Shown here: one piece after another, positions 59,236 to 64,000 of the stretch | Layout of the letters: each line of letters opens with the position of its first letter | Position numbering within the stretch: position 1 is the stretch's first letter | Source: Cymbidium sinense | Lineage: Eukaryota > Streptophyta > Magnoliopsida > Asparagales > Orchidaceae | DNA length: 64,000 nt | Reading direction: 5' to 3' | Assembly (NCBI GenBank): GCA_021442155.1 | Contig: CM038214.1 | Location: forward strand, 142,514,040-142,578,039 | Program-made: the position numbers and the translations under genes | The notes under the pieces: generated by a model | What the model was told of the DNA's origin: nothing | Seen by the model: only the letters and a program-made list of their open reading frames with translations | Databases searched by the model: none

Positions 59236-59860
59236 CTACTTCATCTGATGGGCTTGGGACTTCTCTTGAGGTAGTTTGCTTTTATTTAGGTATTTCATGA
59301 ATGGTTGCCTCAAATCTAACAACTCATCCTTCTTCAAAATGGCAACCTCCCCTTCAAGAGAGTACTTTTTGATGAGTTCAATATCAATAAGGGATAAGAC
59401 TTGTCTATTTTGGACCTTTATTGATATGGTCTCATCCTCTAGACATGCCAACCTTTTGGCAAGCTTGGATAAAGCATATGCTATGATTTTCTCTCCTCGA
59501 AGAATCTGATAAATGGTAACCTCTAGGATTTGGGACAATAAATCCAAGGTGTACTTGTGGTAGTGATGGAGCTTGGGCTTTGTAGCCTTATAGGACCCAG
59601 GGATTTATTTGATAACTAGCTACGTATCCAAGAATATGTTGATCTTCTAGATGCTTAGAGTAACAACTAACTCTACACCAAAAATTAGAGCCTCATATTC
59701 GACTTCATTGTTGGTGCAAGGATTGGAAAAATGATATGAGAATCTCATCACATCATGGTATTGAGTTAAGAGAGCTATTCCTACCCCTACCTTTCCTGGA
59801 GTAGTAGATTATGGCTCTTCACCTCTTTAAGAGGAAGCCGCACCATCAAAGTACATTTCT
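59236..59860 (-). pseudogene. Gypsy RNase H remnant
   Basis: RNase H removes the RNA strand during reverse transcription. On the minus strand: MYFDGAASS (first catalytic Asp kept) at about 59845, TNNEVEYEALIFGVELVVTL at about 59730 (Glu kept), then INIFLDT-stop-LV, where a Gln codon is expected at the TAG. The tail into the connection region reads RGEKIIAYALSKLAKRLACL. Interrupted by stops. Confidence 0.82.
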
Positions 59861-60539
59861 TTGTAGAGAATGCTAGTATCCCCTAAGTTCATGATTTATT
59901 CATTGGGGAGACCATCAATAAGAAGAAAGTCAGCAGGAAGTGAGTGTGATGCTAACAAATCTGCTTGTACTTGTCCTTTCAGTGCATGAAGGGGGATGAA
60001 GGTAATGGAAAACTACAAGAGGATCATGGACCATCATGCCAACCATCCGGGTAGCATCAGTCATGTCTTCAAATACTGTAGTAGATTCATCATAAAGATT
60101 AAGTTCACCTTATGAGGATGCATGTAGTATTATAGCTTTTATGATGTAAAGATTAAAGCTTGGAAATGCCTCTCAATAAGTGGATAATAAGCATTAATAG
60201 GGATTAGATGATAGGTGAGGTAGTAGAGTCTGTTTTCATTCCCTTCGTCATTGGCTTGGCCAACAAAGAACCAAGGGAGTCATCTAACATAACAGTGTAA
60301 AGTATGAGTTTCTTGTCTAGGATAGGGCTGTTAGAACTGGCGGCATCATCAGGTAATGCTTGATGTCATCAAAGGCATTCTCACACTTATCATCCCACTT
60401 GAACTTGGCATCTTTTTTACAAGTGCTAAAAATGGCTGACATCTTCCCTATAGGTTGGATATAAAGCATCTTAGATATGCCAACCGCCCTTGGAATGATT
60501 TGAGTTGAGTTAAAATTTTAGGGGCATTTTTAATATTGC

Positions 60540-61123
60540 CTTTATCTTCTCCAAATCAATTTTGATTCCCTGGTGTTAGACAAAAAATAGAAGGAATTTT
60601 CCTGAAGCTACTCTGAATGCACATTTCAGGGGGTTCATTTTGAGGTTAAATTGTCTTAACTGTTCAAAAACTACTGTCAAATCAAAGAGATGGTCTTTCT
60701 TTTCTCTACTTTTTACCACAAGATCATTGGCATAGCATTTGACTTGATGATGAATGAGTTCGTCGAAGATTTAAGTCATAGCCCACTAGTATGTAGCACC
60801 AGCATTTTTAAGGTTGAAAGGCATGACCTTATAGCAATAGATTTTTATCGGTGTTCTAAAAATAGTATTTCTTTCATCTTTAGGGGTCATCTTTATTTGG
60901 TTATATATAGATGATCCATCCATGAAATAGAAGCTGCATGAATTGAAGCAATGTCCACCATCAGCTCTGAGATTGGTAATGGAAATTCGTCTTTTGGACA
61001 TGCCTTATTTAAATCCCTAAAATCAATGCATATGTGAATTTGGCCATTCTTTTTCTTAACTAGGATGACACTAACTAACCAGGTAGGGTATTTGTCTTCT
61101 TGGATGAAGCCAACATCGATCAA
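60540..61123 (-). pseudogene. Gypsy reverse transcriptase remnant
   Basis: On the minus strand: GFIQEDKYPTWLVSVILVKK, then DFRDLNKACPKDEFPLP, a damaged MDG..IYNQIKMTPKDERN segment (the DGSSIYNQI motif), PFNLKNAGATY, and the catalytic box CYANDLVVKS, where YVDD is expected (Asn codon at 60726-60728). The thumb follows (LRQFNLKMNPLKCAF). Frame shifts separate the parts, for example near 60990. Catalysis would be lost. Confidence 0.87.
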
Positions 61124-61459
61124 TTTTTTTTACTTCATAAATGACATGTTGTTGTATGTCTACTCACATGCATCTAAGAGATTGCTTTATAGGGTTAGCA
61201 TGAAGCTCTATTGTTAGTTTATGGACCGCTACATTAGGAGCTAATCTAGGAATCTCTTGATAACTCCTTGCAAAGTAGTCCTTAAACTTAGTCAATAGAC
61301 TAACTAAGTCATTAGTTTCAATTTCATTCAACAAAGAACTGATGTATGTCGGGCATGGATCTTCTTCAATTCTTAAGTTGATTTCCTTGAGATCGTCAAT
61401 GGTTTACATGATCTCTTCTTCAAACTCTAGGTGCATCTTTGACTTCAAAATTATCTAAA

Positions 61460-62240
61460 TCATCAAGTTTCTAAGCACGACTCCTCATATAAGTTAATGT
61501 GATTTGAAAGAACAACCAATTCCAAATGATTAGTGAGGACTAAGAAGTAATCATCATCATCGACTTGATGCACTATACCAAATCCTAGCCCTGGTCTTGA
61601 TTGAGAGCTTTTGCATTTGTTCTTCCATATTCTTTCGAAGTAGTCTAACTTGTGCTTTGACCAAGTATGTGGGATTAATCCTTTCTTTACTAAATTATGA
61701 ACAAGGAAAGTACCAATCAAAAGGTAATTCTATTAAATTTTATATGAATCATCCTCAAGTTCTACATCAACTTCTTGACTTGAGGATGATGCTCCTAAAG
61801 AACCTCACGAGTCTTCACACCTATGGATGACTTAGGGGCTTCCTTAACTACCAAACCATCAGCTTTTTGAGATGAAAGTGGGGTTAGAGCTAAGGTTCCC
61901 AATTGATTCCTAACTATTTCATATATAGACTTGGATACACTTACGCTTTGCTTTAGAGCCCGATCTTTATTGCTATCTGGCTCAAGTGTCACCTTCAAAG
62001 AAATCTACTCTGTTGAGTGGTGTGCTAACCATATAAGACTCATCCTATGAACTAGATTCTAAGTTTATATGGATAGCAGGTGTACTCCTTGTAGCTAGGA
62101 CATATCTTCTATTAGGTGGCCAATAATGAGGTTTTCCACCCCTGGGACAACCTCTAAACTGGCCTCTTCCTCTTCCTAGTGGAGGTCAGGTCATCCTACC
62201 CATATGTATTTCAAATCTGCCCAAATCAAATTCAATGCTA
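61460..62240 (-). pseudogene. Gypsy Gag/protease-region remnant
   Basis: Open pieces on the minus strand (61998-61795 and 61720-61463) lie just upstream of RT and contain a PGLGFGIV segment. No aspartic-protease D-T/S-G motif is clear. At about 62220-62090 the minus strand reads RGRGQFRGCPRGGKP, an Arg/Gly-rich stretch as in many Gag proteins. Assignment rests mainly on position. Confidence 0.55.
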
Positions 62241-62250
62241 AATAATCATT

Positions 62251-63240
62251 CTACCCTTAGGTCAAGGGCTTCACATTGACAAATCACCCATGTAAGTAGT
62301 TATTTCTATTCTTTGGCCACTTTGTACTCTCCCAATGGTCCACCTAGGAAACAAGGACATTGCCCAACCTAACCTAAGGAGTGGTTGGGTTGGCCATGAC
62401 CCATGGGAGGTAAAATAACCTCACCCTCCCCATTAGAGCATTTAAAACCCATAGAACACCCATGATTCCTCCTTGCCAGCCACCTTCACACCTTCAACCA
62501 ACCAAGATGAGCCAACTCACCTACTCCCTACCACCCATGAATCCCTAAGATGGCCAATCGGCCACTAGAAGACAAATTTGATCTGACTATCTGATCAAGA
62601 TGAAAGGGGGTATACACCCCCTCGTTTCCACTCAAACACACAAAAAAATTATCCCACAAAGCCCTAGCTACCCAAGATGGCTTGCTAGAACCATTCCTAA
62701 GCTCCCAAGCTTGTTCCTCGATAAAAAAGGCCATTCCCATCTGTCATAAAATAGGACACTCCCATTTCTGACCTAACTTCCCTATTTCTCCATCAAACTC
62801 AAATTAACTTTGCCTAGGCCTCGTTGAGCAAGAATGAATCATCTCTCAAGCTTCGAGCACGGTGGGACTTGATCAAAGTGAGCTCCAAATCATCGGTTCT
62901 TGGCCATCGAGAGCGTCAAGGAATTGATCAATTGTTGCTCGGGGCTTCTCCACTAGATGAAGCTTTCTCGATAGTTAGCCGAGTCTTGAGCTCGGTATGC
63001 TTTCAAAACCAATCCTTAGGCAAAAATTTGAGCTTTTGAAGAAAACTTGCATCTCGTGTGATCTTGATTGTTGGATCCCCTCTGATCGATGTCATGAAGG
63101 TGTGAGATCCTTTTAGAGTTGATCGGAGCTCGGGTAAGCTCAAATCAAGTGAGCAATGGTAGATGAACTCCATTCTCCCTCACTCGCATGACCTTAGATC
63201 ACGCACCTAAAGGGGTTTAATGAAATTATGGTTAGTCCAC
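62251..63240. other. Unassigned GC-richer segment; possibly an LTR or promoter piece
   Basis: This stretch has higher GC content than its neighbours. It has a TATA-like GCATTTAAAACCC at about 62436-62450. The open frame at 62824-63039 shows no family resemblance. It could be an LTR of another retrotransposon, or the 5' flank of the gypsy element, but no direct-repeat partner is in the window. Confidence 0.3.
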
Positions 63241-64000
63241 ATGTGTAGGAAAACCATAAGAGTAATTAATTAAGTCATTTAATCTAATTAACTATTAATC
63301 ATAAGTCAATTGCATTGCATCCCTTTTATTTTCTAGGATCATTGCAGGTTTATTTTCCATGCATATCAAGATAGCACATGATTATTTAGTTAATTACTTT
63401 AAAGTGACATAGGTAAGGTTAATTAATTCATCTAATTAAGAGTTCAACTTAATTAACCGATAAAATCAACTTAATTACATTTCCTTAAATTAAATCAAAT
63501 CACTAATGTGGGAATGGGTTTAAAATAATAAATGATTATTTCTCTTCTCTTTCTTAAATCGAATAAAATCCAAAACTTAATTAATTAAAAAGCTTTGGTT
63601 TGCTTTAAATAATCTTATTTGAGTTGTTTATTCTTAAGAACTAGTTTGGTTGAATGAATAACATGCTTATATTTGATTGTTCTCTTTCCAATCATGTTTA
63701 ATTTGGTATGCTATTTGAAATCATGCATCCATGTTTTCAAAATCAAGTAAAATAAAATGGATTTCCTTTATGTAAGCTTGCATGTGTTGATTTAATTTAA
63801 TATATGTGTGGCTATTATCACTGTTAAATATAAATATATTTTTCAAAAGATTATAAATGAATAATAATATGTGTTATGATGCTAGTTATAAATACATAAG
63901 AAATGCATGTTCTTATAGCTTAAGTGAATCAATGTTAAGTTCTCTTTCCTCTACTCATGTGATGATTTATATAAAATTGAATGGTAATGGGTATATAGTT
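63241..64000. other. AT-rich non-coding sequence, nothing recognised
   Basis: TTAATTAA-rich sequence with no open frame, RNA gene or repeat family that I recognise. Confidence 0.4.

Larger units (their letters stand above)
58040..62250 (-). mobile_element. Tat-like Ty3/gypsy LTR retrotransposon, internal region, decayed
   Basis: The minus strand holds, 5' to 3', a Gag/protease linker region, reverse transcriptase, RNase H, the zinc-binding N terminus of integrase and the integrase core: the Ty3/gypsy order. The RT motif DLNKACPKDEFPLP and the long repeat-bearing non-coding region after integrase fit the Tat lineage (Ogre, Retand). No chromodomain was seen. The LTRs could not be delimited: no clear pair of direct repeats or primer-binding site was found by eye. 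All domains carry stops, shifts or lost catalytic residues. Confidence 0.87.

Noticed and set aside
58040..62250. Endogenous pararetrovirus as an alternative to an LTR retrotransposon
   Set aside because: An integrase core follows the RNase H, the Ty3/gypsy order, and no movement or coat protein signature is seen.
62824..63039. Open frame of about 70 codons on the plus strand
   Set aside because: No recognisable domain, no supporting splice or codon evidence; left as unassigned sequence.

Overview
The window is nuclear DNA of a seed plant, most likely an angiosperm; nothing in it fixes the species. Evidence is the Arabidopsis-type telomere motif TTTAGGG, plant L1-clade LINEs carrying a fused RNase H, an RTE-clade LINE with a (TTG)n tail, a Tat-like Ty3/gypsy element, and many copies of the 3' half of a plant glycine-rich RNA-binding protein (GRP7/8 type) mRNA. 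I see no intact protein-coding gene, tRNA or rRNA. It is a heterochromatic, subtelomere-like or interstitial-telomere domain made of repeats and decayed retroelements.

Layout. 1-6119: L1-clade element A on the minus strand, its 3' end beyond the left edge. 6120-43931: a long degenerate telomere-like array with TTTAGGG on the plus strand. It alternates TTTAGGG/TTTAGG-rich segments with TTTTA/TTTAG-rich segments, often separated by a recurring spacer (core AAATTAAGTAAACTAGTAGG). Embedded in it are ten GRP 3'-end retrocopies (minus strand), four 5'-truncated LINE 3' ends and a nearly complete LINE B (34594-42524). At about 43.93 kb the array flips: 43932-53910 is the same kind of material with CCCTAAA on the plus strand, three GRP retrocopies on the plus strand and a 5'-truncated RTE element. 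53911-55500 is an AT-rich satellite with a ~340-bp period. 55500-62250 is a Tat-like Ty3/gypsy element on the minus strand with tandem repeats downstream of its integrase. 62250-64000 is unassigned.

Main reading. All thirteen GRP copies begin at the same codon (AATGGG, the N-G-Q-N-L-D-G end of the RRM), end in 3' UTR plus a short A tract, and touch telomere-like sequence on both sides. Their sense strand is always the CCCTAAA strand, in both arms of the flip. LINEs A and B and the four truncated LINE 3' ends in the left arm have the same polarity. Poly(A) therefore always faces the chromosome-proximal side and the 5' truncation the distal side, as for HeT-A-type elements added to chromosome ends. 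The plus-strand order (TTTAGGG)n then (CCCTAAA)n is what a telomere-to-telomere fusion would leave. Terminal retroposition followed by amplification and fusion is an inference; an inversion inside an interstitial array or an assembly join are alternatives. Identical GRP breakpoints mean that most copies came by amplification of one founder rather than by separate insertions.

Decay. All three integrase catalytic acids and the YVDD box of the gypsy element, the FADD box of LINE A and a catalytic Glu of the LINE B RNase H carry D-to-N or E-to-K changes. Each fits C-to-T change at CG or CHG sites, as expected of long-methylated DNA.
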